From Bacillota bacterium (GTDB lineage: Bacteria > Bacillota > Bacilli > Paenibacillales > NBRC-103111): a stretch of DNA of 64,000 nt. Shown here in pieces: positions 47,585 through 56,411 of this stretch. Numbering within the stretch: the stretch's first letter is position 1; each line of letters starts with the position of its first letter. The position numbers were made by a program, and so were the translations under genes. The notes below the pieces were generated by a model that was not told the origin of the DNA, searched no databases, and worked only from the letters and a program-made list of their open reading frames with translations. The stretch spans positions 62,001 through 126,000 of the forward strand of contig JAEWGW010000003.1 in the NCBI GenBank assembly GCA_023388055.1, written 5' to 3'.

Positions 47585-50314
47585 TTAAATTCTACTTTTG
47601 GCTCGATTCAACAATGCCACTACCTTTGGCCTAGCCCCTCTTTCTAATTTGAACCCCAAACCAAGACGAATAATTTCTGGCATATAATATCCTTCTGAAC
47701 CAAAGTCAATTAAGAATCCTTGCTGCTCCAATAACCTAACTTCGTCAGCACTTAAGTCAAAGTCTTTAACATCAAAAGGTATTTGCTTAATCAAGTCCCT
47801 TTTTCCTAGTTTTTCAAAAATAGGAGCAAGATTAGGTATTTCTTGCTTTAATTCTTCTATTTTAGCTGTTGAACAAGGTTCTATAGCTTTTCGAATGGAC
47901 TCAGGTGTTAGGTAACGATCAGTTAATGGAGAAGTGGCACGAATGGAGAGTTCAGCCGCTCTAGTTAAGAAACGGATGATATCTCGTGCTTGAAGTTGTT
48001 CATTAAGATCGGACAGCGCTAATAAAATCCAATTAGCCGAATTAGCTTCTCTAGAGTTGGCGCCGCCTAATTTTAATCCCCATAATCTATACAATTTTTT
48101 TTCAAGAATTTCATAGGTGAGCTTTTCAATCGGTGATTCATCGTAATCATCTCTAGAAAAATTAACATCAATTTTTCTACATAGCCATAATACTAACAGC
48201 AAAGTTTCAGCTTTACTCCAACGCAATTCGTATGGAGAATAAATATTATAAAACTGAGTCCAATTCTGCTCAATGCTATTTAGTGCAATGTCGCGGCGCA
48301 AGAAAAGCAGTAAACCAATTTGACTGTTTGGAATTGATCGTAATTCTGCGATTACGTCCTGACTGAGTGCTGCTATTGCACTTTTTTCCGTATCAGATTT
48401 TGCAACATTTTTAAACATTTCCTCTAATCCATCTATCATAAAAACAAGGCGCTTTTCTTTTTCCAACAAATAATCATTAAGTTCTGATAAATTTGAAATC
48501 TGCTTACCGGTAATTTCAATCATTGATTCAATCCAAAACTGTCGCCATTCCCCTTTAGTGGCATTACTATTAATCAATTTTTCAACATCATCAGCCATCC
48601 GAGTATTAGATATTATTTTCCTAGAATCAATATTAAAATCTAATTCGGCGTTTACTGTATCAATGCGCTCTCTAAGCCTATCAACGATAGAATCTTCTAT
48701 TAAAGTTTTTGAACGAACAAAGGGTAAAATATTGGTAATTTTAGGACCGCAATCTTCTTTATAAATCGATTCCAGAAAATGCTCCCACGTTCCTTTATAT
48801 AACATTTGCAAAAAGGCAAATGTTTTTCCAGAGCCCTTAGCGCCTAATATTACAGTACCTGGAACAGTGTAGCGATATTTTTGAGCTATATTACGTAATG
48901 AAGAAGTAGCTAAAAAATCAAAAATCTGGCCCGATTCTGCTGTAGCCATCTTTTCAGCCTGTTCCTGTAAGTTTTGCAAAAATCCCCTTCTATCAAGAAT
49001 TTGAGAAATGCCACTACCTAATGATTCAGTCTCGTTCTTAATTGGAAACCAATCAGATACGATTCGTGAAAAAACATCACCCGCTCTCGTATTAGATAGT
49101 TTTGAATCAATGGAGGCAAAACCATCGAGATGAATTAAGGAACTTGCAAAAGGGACTACTTCAATATCAGGGTTAGAGTTTATGTCTAGCGTTGTAGTTT
49201 CATTATCATTTAACTTATTATCATTAAATGGCGATAAAGCATTAATAAACTCAGACATGATTACATCCACTTTTATTTCGTCAGGAACCATAGTAATGAT
49301 TACCTTAGGGGAAGAATCACTTTTAAAAGGCTTTTCGTAAACTCGCGGGTAAATTTGATTTAAAACAGCCAATAAACCTTTACGCGATTGAAGTGAAGTG
49401 GATGTAACAAAAACCTTCTTTACTCTTGGGTCAAACAACAAAGGTGCTGATATTTCACTGAACCCAGCTCTCAAATCTAGAAGAACAGCCTCAACACCTA
49501 AATACGCCCCCAATTCAGAGAGAAACTCTGAAATAATCCATTCACGATCTTTCATTCTTACCATTTTCTCGGATATATCAGCAATTTGCATAATTTGCTC
49601 GATATACCGGTATGCAGGTAGAAAATAATGGCTCACATATCTGCCCGCAGCGGGTATGTTTAACTCGGTCTCTTTAATCTTATTACCAATATAAGATACA
49701 ACTTCTTTTCTCCAATCCATCGTTTCATGTAGTATAGACAAAGCATCAAGGAAACTCATATCACTTCGTATATTTTCCTCTTCTGCCATCCAAGTTAATC
49801 CTGGGGCTTCCAAATCACTATCGATAATTAATAATTTCTTTCGATTTTTTTGCTCACTATATGCTCTCACATAGGAGACAAGTGACAATGTCCTACCTAC
49901 TCCACCTTTGAAAGAATGAAAGCCAATAACAGGAACACCTGGTAGCGCATTTTTGGGCGCTTCTCCTTTTGTCCATTCTTTAAAAAGCGGAACTACCTTA
50001 TAGGGAGCAACAACATCCTGGTCATCATTTTCAAAACTAACCGCCAATCGTCCTTGCTTGAAATCTAAAACAATCTCTTTAGTTGTAGGAGAGTAGTGAT
50101 GACCAAACCAGTTTGTCAAAACCTCATTATTCTCTCGTTCTATGGACAATAAGTCTTGGCTTTCATTTTTTTTCAATGTAATAACAAGCTCATCTCGATA
50201 CACATCAACTTTCTTCCATGAAGAAGGCCATTCCATTTTATCTTCTGTACTACCGGAAGCATAAGCGGAATCAATTTCTTTTTTTACATCTAGCCATGTG
50301 TAATAGATTGACAT
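47585..50314 (-). CDS. double-P-loop KGGVGR-motif ATPase (ParA/MinD-like plus AAA/STAND-like)
   Basis: 909-aa soluble protein. Residues 1-115 are a domain I cannot assign. Residues 128-430 are a ParA/MinD-like ATPase with the variant Walker A FHSFKGGVGRT (about 132-142), LLIIDSDLEAPG (161-172) and VLLDLRAGFSE (277-287). Residues 460-700 are a second, AAA/STAND-like ATPase with GAKGSGKT (491-498), Walker B RLVFMIDGLEEMF (622-634) and LLLFLRRD (668-675). The C-terminal 150 aa end in a winged-helix-like stretch. ATG 50314 is one nucleotide after the HEPN-like gene stop and has GAGGAGG upstream. Codon use and base composition are much richer in A+T than the neighbours, indicating horizontal acquisition. 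Function unknown; defence-type role suspected. Confidence 0.85.
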   Translation of the reverse strand: MSIYYTWLDVKKEIDSAYASGSTEDKMEWPSSWKKVDVYRDELVITLKKNESQDLLSIERENNEVLTNWFGHHYSPTTKEIVLDFKQGRLAVSFENDDQDVVAPYKVVPLFKEWTKGEAPKNALPGVPVIGFHSFKGGVGRTLSLVSYVRAYSEQKNRKKLLIIDSDLEAPGLTWMAEEENIRSDMSFLDALSILHETMDWRKEVVSYIGNKIKETELNIPAAGRYVSHYFLPAYRYIEQIMQIADISEKMVRMKDREWIISEFLSELGAYLGVEAVLLDLRAGFSEISAPLLFDPRVKKVFVTSTSLQSRKGLLAVLNQIYPRVYEKPFKSDSSPKVIITMVPDEIKVDVIMSEFINALSPFNDNKLNDNETTTLDINSNPDIEVVPFASSLIHLDGFASIDSKLSNTRAGDVFSRIVSDWFPIKNETESLGSGISQILDRRGFLQNLQEQAEKMATAESGQIFDFLATSSLRNIAQKYRYTVPGTVILGAKGSGKTFAFLQMLYKGTWEHFLESIYKEDCGPKITNILPFVRSKTLIEDSIVDRLRERIDTVNAELDFNIDSRKIISNTRMADDVEKLINSNATKGEWRQFWIESMIEITGKQISNLSELNDYLLEKEKRLVFMIDGLEEMFKNVAKSDTEKSAIAALSQDVIAELRSIPNSQIGLLLFLRRDIALNSIEQNWTQFYNIYSPYELRWSKAETLLLVLWLCRKIDVNFSRDDYDESPIEKLTYEILEKKLYRLWGLKLGGANSREANSANWILLALSDLNEQLQARDIIRFLTRAAELSIRATSPLTDRYLTPESIRKAIEPCSTAKIEELKQEIPNLAPIFEKLGKRDLIKQIPFDVKDFDLSADEVRLLEQQGFLIDFGSEGYYMPEIIRLGLGFKLERGARPKVVALLNRAKSRI

Positions 50315-50315
50315 C

Positions 50316-50744
50316 CTAAATTCCCTCCTCAATCCACTTTGCAATCCGGAGAAGTTCTGCAACCACTTTCTCCTCACATTCCCGGTCTTCTATTTCAATG
50401 CAATAACGCCATACCTGATTATATTGTTTCACAGGAGCTTTATGTGTATTTTTGCATAGTAAATCCGGCAAATGTGTTGCGGGCGCATTTAAAAAATGAA
50501 GAAACTCCTTTAAATTATGCCCATTATCTCCTCTAATTCTACTTCCCAAATAATTATGATTTAACATATCATCTGTAGTATTGCCTAGAATCTCTTTTAA
50601 TATGAGCGCTTTCAATCCACACTCCACACCGTAAAACAATAAAAGCTGATAGGACGCCGTTCTTTGTGTTTTTTCAATTAAACGAAAAGCACTAATATGA
50701 CGATGAAAAGCTTTTACAAGTTCTCTTCTTTTAGCCGGAATCAT
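50316..50744 (-). CDS. HEPN-like helical protein, partner of the KGGVGR ATPase
   Basis: 142-aa all-helical cytoplasmic protein. The region SYQLLLFYGVECGLKALILKE (about 31-51) followed by GHNLKEFLHFL (75-85) resembles HEPN domains, in which the GH(N/D)L turn is recurrent. Arg71-x4-His76 (RGDNGH) has the spacing of the HEPN RNase motif. ATG 50744 has GGAGG upstream, and a consensus promoter lies at 50788-50816. The downstream ATPase gene starts one base after the stop codon, so translation is coupled. HEPN proteins are often RNases in toxin-antitoxin and antiphage systems. The fold call is moderate and the RNase activity is speculative. Confidence 0.62.
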   Translation of the reverse strand: MIPAKRRELVKAFHRHISAFRLIEKTQRTASYQLLLFYGVECGLKALILKEILGNTTDDMLNHNYLGSRIRGDNGHNLKEFLHFLNAPATHLPDLLCKNTHKAPVKQYNQVWRYCIEIEDRECEEKVVAELLRIAKWIEEGI

Positions 50745-50787
50745 TGGTTTTCCTCCACAATGAGCAAGAGAAATTATTGGTAAATCT

Positions 50788-50816
50788 ATTATACTTTAGC
50801 TTCTTTTAATCTACAA
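50788..50816 (-). promoter_or_regulatory. promoter of the HEPN/ATPase cassette
   Basis: On the minus strand TTGTAG (50816-50811), 17 bp, TATAAT (50793-50788), about 40 nt before the HEPN-like start codon. A clear constitutive-looking promoter, so the two genes form their own transcription unit. Confidence 0.7.
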
Positions 50817-50868
50817 TCTAGAAGAGGATTAAGAAGTATATCAGAAAAATTATTTAAGCAGAACACCG

Positions 50869-50896
50869 AATTATACTCGGTTTTTCGAGTATAATT
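50869..50896. other. perfect 11-bp hairpin at the edge of the A+T-rich cassette
   Basis: AATTATACTCG (50869-50879), loop GTTTTT, CGAGTATAATT (50886-50896). The related TTATACTC sequence occurs again at 50932-50939. From 50980 to 51060 the DNA becomes a CTCCCTCTGCC-type low-complexity tract. These mark the right boundary of the atypical DNA. Confidence 0.75.
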
Positions 50897-50979
50897 TGCT
50901 CTTCCGCTTATCCAGGCTCCAAACGCCGCTTTATACTCAAAAAATCGTGTTTAGTCAGCCGTTCTGAGCCACACACGCC

Positions 50980-51060
50980 GCCCCTGCCTCCCTCTGTCTC
51001 CCTCTGCCTCCCCTTGCCTCCCTCTGCCTCCCCTTGCCTCCCTCTGCCTCCCGCTTTCAC
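50980..51060. repeat. C/T-rich low-complexity tract
   Basis: About 80 bp of repeated TGCCTCCCTC and TGCCTCCCCT units. It abuts the 3' end of the alpha/beta hydrolase gene and probably arose by slippage. Confidence 0.85.
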
Positions 51061-51066
51061 GCCGCT

Positions 51067-52539
51067 CTACCTGAGCCCCAGCGCCTCCGCCAAAAACCGG
51101 TCCACCGCCTCCACGGTCTGCGCATGAATGCGGTACGGGTCCGGTCCCCGGTCCCGGAGGCGCAGCAGCGGCGAGAACAAATACACATCCGAGAAGCTGG
51201 AGTGGGTGCTGCCCGGCAGCACCAGCGGCGGGTGACCGCCCTCAATCCGCTGCATCCGCTCCGCGAACGCCTTCACCCATCCGGCGTATTGCTCCGCCGC
51301 CACGCCCGCCGCTTGCAGCTGCGCCCCGGACCGCCGCGGCAGATCCGGCTGCTGCGCCGTTCCCGCCGTCGCCAGCCGCAGCACCCGCTGCTCCGGGGAC
51401 TTGGCCGCACCAGACCGGCCATAAAACGCGCCATCCAAGCTGACCGCTGCCCGGAAGCGCCGGTCCTGGCCCAGTGCGGCCAGCGCCGCGTCCCCGCCGA
51501 AGGAGTGGCCCGCCGCCGCCGCGCGTTCCAGGTCCAACCGTCCCGTCCAGATCCCCTGCGGATCGGCATGGTTCAGCTCCGCCAGCTTATCCAGCACAAA
51601 ACGCTGGTCCGGCGCCCAGATATCATCGATCCAGCGGTCCCAGGCCGGCAGATCCAGCTCGCTGGGAGCCTGGCTCCGGTGCTCCGCCCAGCCGATATCG
51701 ATACTAGCTACCACATAGCCTCTCGAAGCCAGTCCGGTCATCAGGTAATGGTAGGTAAAGCCGAAGCCCGGCCAGCCGTGATAAAACACCACCACCGGAA
51801 ACCGTTTGCCGTCTGCGGCCAGCGGACTTTCCTCCCGGACACCGGTCCGGGCTAGCTTCAGATAGTCCGTCACAAAACCGGGCAGCCCTGCCGTCTCCCG
51901 CAGAGCCCGGTTCAGCTGTCGCAGCATCGGCCCAGGCACATAAGGAGCCTCCCCCTTCCCCCCTTCGGCCGAAGAGGGATACCACAGCTGCACCACAACA
52001 TGACGCCCCTTGTCCGGTCCGCCCCGGTCGGGCAGATTCTCCCGGGACGTATCCGTCCAGCGGTACAGCCGGGTGCCGACAGGATAAGGTCCGTTAGCCT
52101 TCTCCAGCCGCGGCACCGGCAGCAGCCAGGGCAGGGCCAGCAGCACAAGCAGGATTAATGCCCATACCACACGCAGGAGAACTCTTGCTGCTCTTGTCGC
52201 TCCTGCCGCTTCTGCCGCTCCTGTCGCTCTTGCTGCTCTTGCCGCTCCCGCCTTCCTGGCAACAAAACCGGCCCGCGCCTGGAGTCGTCCCTGTCCCCAT
52301 CTTCCTTGCCGCCACTGCTGCACTGCAAGCCACAAGCCCCAAGCAAACAGCCCCCAGGCAGGCACCGTCTGCCAGCGCCAGCCCTCCAGCAGCACATGAA
52401 GCACCGCTAAGGCAGCAGCCACCGCCAGCCAAACCACAGGAATCAACGAACCTGCCCCCCGCCAGAGCGGACGCCGCCACACCAGGCGGAGCCAAACCGG
52501 CAGCTGCAGCAGCACAAACAGCGTTTCCCAGACCCTCAC
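51067..52539 (-). CDS. alpha/beta hydrolase with N-terminal membrane helices (PAF-acetylhydrolase-like)
   Basis: 490-aa membrane-anchored hydrolase. Four hydrophobic segments (about residues 5-20, 28-50, 58-75 and 120-142) precede a serine hydrolase domain (about 155-490). The oxyanion strand is VVVFYHGWPGFG (about 248-259), the nucleophile elbow AGHSFGGD (Ser near 343) and a late His (GSTHSSFSDV, about 449). The chain resembles chlorophyllase/PAF-acetylhydrolase-like proteins. The linker between helices 3 and 4 is an Ala/Arg/Gly low-complexity run encoded by a degenerate GCTC-type microsatellite. GTG 52539 follows GGAGGGAGG. The gene overlaps nothing and follows mprF by 27 nt, perhaps in one operon; the substrate is unknown. 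Confidence 0.8.
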   Translation of the reverse strand: MRVWETLFVLLQLPVWLRLVWRRPLWRGAGSLIPVVWLAVAAALAVLHVLLEGWRWQTVPAWGLFAWGLWLAVQQWRQGRWGQGRLQARAGFVARKAGAARAARATGAAEAAGATRAARVLLRVVWALILLVLLALPWLLPVPRLEKANGPYPVGTRLYRWTDTSRENLPDRGGPDKGRHVVVQLWYPSSAEGGKGEAPYVPGPMLRQLNRALRETAGLPGFVTDYLKLARTGVREESPLAADGKRFPVVVFYHGWPGFGFTYHYLMTGLASRGYVVASIDIGWAEHRSQAPSELDLPAWDRWIDDIWAPDQRFVLDKLAELNHADPQGIWTGRLDLERAAAAGHSFGGDAALAALGQDRRFRAAVSLDGAFYGRSGAAKSPEQRVLRLATAGTAQQPDLPRRSGAQLQAAGVAAEQYAGWVKAFAERMQRIEGGHPPLVLPGSTHSSFSDVYLFSPLLRLRDRGPDPYRIHAQTVEAVDRFLAEALGLR

Positions 52540-52566
52540 CCGGGCGGCCTCCCTCCGAGAACAGTT

Positions 52567-55227
52567 TTACCTCTTCACCCGAATCTTGCGGTTCACAAGC
52601 ATGGCGGCATGCAGCATCACCTTGACCAGAGGCGCTCCCTGGGGATAAGCCAGATAGCGGGTTTCCCACACCGGATCGAACTTTTCCTTAAACCGGCGGA
52701 GCCCCTTGAATTTGTACAAATAATTGGCATGGAGATAAACCAGATTCGCTACACGCTCCTCCCGCAGGGAGTAGGGCTCATCCCCCACGCTGGACAAGGG
52801 CGCCATCCCCAGATTGAAGCGCTGGAACCCCGCCTCCCTGGCCCATTCGAACAAACGCAGGAACATGTAGTCCATGGCGCCTTTGCCGGCATCGGAGGCA
52901 AAACGCATCAGGTCAATGGAGGCTGTTACACCACGGTCGTAACAGGGCATGAAGGTGGCGAAGGCCATAACCTTCCCTTCTGCTGAGCGCACCACCGCCA
53001 CAGAGCTCCGCCGGATATACCCCTCATCGAACCAGCCCAAGGAGAAGCCCTTCTCCGCACGGTTGCCCAACCAACTGCCAGATACAATCCGCAGCTCATC
53101 CATGCCCTCATCCGACAAATTTCCTTCCAGCATCTCGAAGGTACAGCCCTCCCGCTCAAACCGGTTGCGCACGGTACGCAGATCCGCCTTGCTTTTGCCC
53201 GTTAACTGGAAGGTCTGCACATCCGCAAAACCCTCCTCGCCCAGCTTGAAGAAGCGAAAGCCCGCCTGGTGATACAGGGGCATATAGCGGTCCGAGATCT
53301 GGTAGAAAACCGGAGTCAGCACCCAGGCGTCGGCGAAATCCCGGAACTCCCGAAGCGCCTCCCTGAACCTGCCGGGGTTCCCCACCGGATCACCCAGCAC
53401 GACCAGCGTACCTCTGCTGCGGGCGTAATAAAACAGCACCTCGCCTTGGGCTCCCCAGAAAAAGCTTTTGTCCCGAAGATAAACCAGATGGGTCAAGGGT
53501 GTTCCCGGGAAACGCTCCAGCAGCAGACGGAGCCGACCCAGCTCCTCCTCTGCCGGAGCTCCCAAGGCCGGGCCTTTGGGACGCAGCCAGAACCAAACCG
53601 AGAAAAACAGCCAGGACGCCGCCAAACCCACGATGCCGCTGCGGATCAGCTCTCTTTCGCGCAGAATCAAAATTTCATGCCCATGTTTAGGCGACAGCCA
53701 ATGATAAGGAATCGGTCGGGACCAGTCGCCCACAAGATAATAACAGGCCCCCACCAACAGCGTAACGGTAAACCAGAAGGCCAGGGTTCTGCCCTGGACC
53801 GCTGCATGGCTGCGGTAAAACCGCCCCCGGGAAATGTACAGCAGCACCGCTACCGAAGAAAGCAGAATAGCCTCCTCGAAATCCAGCCCCTTCAGAATGG
53901 AGAAAAACGCCCCCAGTCCCAGAAGAAGCACCGTCAGCCGGTACGCCCGTCTAAGCTTGAGATGAATGCCGCGGGACAGCATGATCAGAATAAAACCGAC
54001 CACAACCGTGATTTGATGGGACAGCTTCATGGTCAACGGGGTGATAAATTGATGAAGGCTGCGCATCCGCCCGATAATCTCCGGAGTGGCGGCGGACAAA
54101 AGCAGCACACTCCCGGACAGCAGCACAAGCGCCGACAAAGCCCAAATGCCCATATCACCCAACAGCCGGTTCTGCCCCGGCCAGGACCAGAAGCGCTGCC
54201 AGCCGCTCATGGATTTCTCCCACAGCTCCGAGCCGGCCTCCGCCAGCTTTTCCCGTTTGGGCATCCATTCCACAGCTGCCAGAAACAGCCCGATGGTCCA
54301 GGGCAGCAAATAATAGAACAGCCGGAACAGGATCAGCGCGGCCATGGCCTTGTCCGGATTGACTCCATACCCGCTCATGGCCAGGAGCAGCACCATATCC
54401 ATCGCCCCGAAGCCTCCCGGAGCCATGCTGAAAATCCCGGCCGCAGCGGCGATGGCGAACATTCCCAGGAGATGCGCTGGCGGAATGTGAACCCCGGCTG
54501 CCGACGCACTGGCCACCAGCATTCCCGCAGCAGACAACCATTCCAAGGCCGAAGCCCCTGCCGCCATCAGCCCAAGACGCATACCGGGGAAGTGCTCCGG
54601 CTTCACCCACCGGCGGAAAGCCCGGGGGAACCGCAGCAGCGCCAGATAAACCGGCAAATACAGAGCCATTCCCCATGCGGCCAGCCGCAGCCAGCCGTAA
54701 TCCGCGAACAAATAAGCGCCTGGCAGGATGCCGGCCAGGAACAGCCAGCACAGGGCGGAGAGGCCCGTTATCATGGCGAAGGACAAAAACACCAGATACC
54801 TGGCTACCTCCTGCATGGATGCTCCCGCTCTTTTGTACAGCACCAACCGGAGCCCCGCCCCCGTAAAGCCGGCGAAGCCCATTACATTATTGAAGGTATT
54901 GGCAATCCAGGAGATCCGAAGCACCCGCTCCGCTGGAAGAGTCTGCCCCCGATCCGCCTGCTCGCGGGCAAACAGAAGGTCATATCCGCTCATCATCAGC
55001 ACCGCAGCCATGCCCAAAAAAGCCAGCACCGCCAGCTCCCACACATGCATCCGGTTTACGAGATGAATGGCCACTGCCATATTGATCCCGGCCAGCTCCT
55101 TTTTTCCTTCCCAGAAAACCAAGGCAATAACCGCCACAGGAACCGCAATCTTCAACAGCTTGGGTCCGTAAAGCATCAGCAGCCCTTTGAGGCGGTGATT
55201 CGCCGCCTCCATCTTTTTCTCCGTCAT
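52567..55227 (-). CDS. mprF: phosphatidylglycerol lysyltransferase/flippase MprF
   Basis: 886-aa membrane protein that attaches lysine from Lys-tRNA to phosphatidylglycerol and flips the product, lowering the negative charge of the surface and giving resistance to cationic peptides. About 14 hydrophobic segments fill residues 20-530, including the flippase helices with SWIANTFNNVMGFAGFTGAGLR (about 105-126). The C-terminal GNAT-like synthase domain (about 550-880) contains LVVLGDPVGNPG, ASIDLMRF and GAMDYMFLRLFEWA. ATG 55227 has AAGGGG upstream. Divergent from a YitT gene. Length (about 850 aa in Bacillales) and motifs fit well. Confidence 0.93.
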   Translation of the reverse strand: MTEKKMEAANHRLKGLLMLYGPKLLKIAVPVAVIALVFWEGKKELAGINMAVAIHLVNRMHVWELAVLAFLGMAAVLMMSGYDLLFAREQADRGQTLPAERVLRISWIANTFNNVMGFAGFTGAGLRLVLYKRAGASMQEVARYLVFLSFAMITGLSALCWLFLAGILPGAYLFADYGWLRLAAWGMALYLPVYLALLRFPRAFRRWVKPEHFPGMRLGLMAAGASALEWLSAAGMLVASASAAGVHIPPAHLLGMFAIAAAAGIFSMAPGGFGAMDMVLLLAMSGYGVNPDKAMAALILFRLFYYLLPWTIGLFLAAVEWMPKREKLAEAGSELWEKSMSGWQRFWSWPGQNRLLGDMGIWALSALVLLSGSVLLLSAATPEIIGRMRSLHQFITPLTMKLSHQITVVVGFILIMLSRGIHLKLRRAYRLTVLLLGLGAFFSILKGLDFEEAILLSSVAVLLYISRGRFYRSHAAVQGRTLAFWFTVTLLVGACYYLVGDWSRPIPYHWLSPKHGHEILILRERELIRSGIVGLAASWLFFSVWFWLRPKGPALGAPAEEELGRLRLLLERFPGTPLTHLVYLRDKSFFWGAQGEVLFYYARSRGTLVVLGDPVGNPGRFREALREFRDFADAWVLTPVFYQISDRYMPLYHQAGFRFFKLGEEGFADVQTFQLTGKSKADLRTVRNRFEREGCTFEMLEGNLSDEGMDELRIVSGSWLGNRAEKGFSLGWFDEGYIRRSSVAVVRSAEGKVMAFATFMPCYDRGVTASIDLMRFASDAGKGAMDYMFLRLFEWAREAGFQRFNLGMAPLSSVGDEPYSLREERVANLVYLHANYLYKFKGLRRFKEKFDPVWETRYLAYPQGAPLVKVMLHAAMLVNRKIRVKR

Positions 55228-55323
55228 TCCGACACCCCTTAAACCGATGCTTCCTCATCCATAGAATACCATGGGGCCTGCCTTTGGGGCTATTTCCAGC
55301 TTGTTCAACTTTTCTCAACCAAC

Positions 55324-55352
55324 TTGATTTTTTGTATACGTTTGGATACAAT
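55324..55352 (+). promoter_or_regulatory. promoter of the first yitT gene with internal dyad
   Basis: TTGATT (55324-55329), 17 bp, TACAAT (55347-55352). The spacer and -10 contain the inverted repeat TTGTAT-N8-ATACAA (55332-55351). The start codon is 84 nt downstream. Confidence 0.5.
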
Positions 55353-55435
55353 TATTATGAAGAATATACGAACTCGCCACAATTCGCTCCTTTTCGCAGG
55401 ACCGATGACATACTTTACCATAGAGGTGATGGCTT

Positions 55436-56344
55436 ATGAATGAACAAGTGCGGACCTTGGAGGAAATAAAGGTCTACACTCAGCCCAGCCATACGCGTTT
55501 GTCCACCCAAAAGTTTCTCTGGCGCGTATTTATGATGCTGGTAGGTGCAAGCCTGGTTTCCGTAGGTCTGGAAATTTTCCTGGTCCCCAACAATATTATT
55601 GACGGCGGCATCGTAGGCATCTCCATTATTGCGTCCCATCTAAGCGGCTGGAACCTGGGACTTTTCCTGTTCGTCTTAAATCTCCCCTTCTTATTCCTGG
55701 GTTATAAGCAAATCGGCAAAACCTTCGCCTTATCCACGCTTTTTTCGGTAGCTGTGATGTCCATCGGCACCAATCTCCTTCATCCGGTTCAACCGCTTAC
55801 CATTGATCCTCTTCTGGCTGCCGTCTTCGGCGGAATTATTCTCGGTACTGGCGTAGGCCTGGTTATCCGGTCCGGCGGATCGTTGGACGGAACCGAAATC
55901 GTCGCCATCGTTTTCACCAAAAAGCTGCCTATGTCCGTAGGCGAAATCGTGATGTTCTTCAATTTGTTCATTCTGGCCAGCGCAGGCTTTGTTTTCGGCT
56001 GGAATAACGCCATGTATTCGCTCATTGCCTATTATATCGCATTCAAGATGATCGATCTGACCATTGAAGGCTTCGAGGAATCCAAATCCGTCTGGATCAT
56101 CAGCGAACGGAACCAGGAGATTGCTTCCTCCATTATCGACCGACTGGGCCGGGGCGTAACCTATCTGAACGGGGAAGGGGCTTACACAGGCAACGAAAAA
56201 AAGGTCATCTTCTGTGTAATTACCCGCCTCGAGGAAGCCAAGCTCAAATCCATTGTGGACGAAATCGATCCCACGGCCTTCCTGGCCGTAGGCAATATCC
56301 ACGACGTGAAGGGCGGACGCTTCAAGAAAAAGAATATTCACTAG
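55436..56344 (+). CDS. YitT family membrane protein (DUF161/DUF2179)
   Basis: 302-aa integral membrane protein. Five or six helices (about residues 28-215) make up the YitT (DUF161) domain, with VPNNIIDGGIVGIS, the paired repeat SGGSLDGTEIVAI and GWNNAMYSLIAYYIA. The C-terminal cytoplasmic DUF2179 domain (about 220-302) has GEGAYTGNEKKVIFCVITR. Family members act in nutrient, stress or divalent ion contexts, but no mechanism is established. ATG 55436 follows GAGGTGAT. It is followed after 67 nt by a paralogue on the same strand. Confidence 0.92.
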   Translation: MNEQVRTLEEIKVYTQPSHTRLSTQKFLWRVFMMLVGASLVSVGLEIFLVPNNIIDGGIVGISIIASHLSGWNLGLFLFVLNLPFLFLGYKQIGKTFALSTLFSVAVMSIGTNLLHPVQPLTIDPLLAAVFGGIILGTGVGLVIRSGGSLDGTEIVAIVFTKKLPMSVGEIVMFFNLFILASAGFVFGWNNAMYSLIAYYIAFKMIDLTIEGFEESKSVWIISERNQEIASSIIDRLGRGVTYLNGEGAYTGNEKKVIFCVITRLEEAKLKSIVDEIDPTAFLAVGNIHDVKGGRFKKKNIH

Positions 56345-56411
56345 TCGCGAAGGGAACACAAGAAGTAACCCCTATATCCCGCGGCTTAAGAGAGGAGGGG
56401 GAAAAAGCGCT

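Noticed and set aside
47585..50744. Partition (parA-parB) or plasmid remnant
   Set aside because: The first ATPase half is ParA-like, but there is no ParB-like gene or parS-type repeat, and the second P-loop and HEPN-like partner do not fit a partition system.
53269..55242. A 657-codon open frame opposite mprF
   Set aside because: Gln/Pro/His-rich shadow of a well-identified gene; no ribosome binding site or domain.
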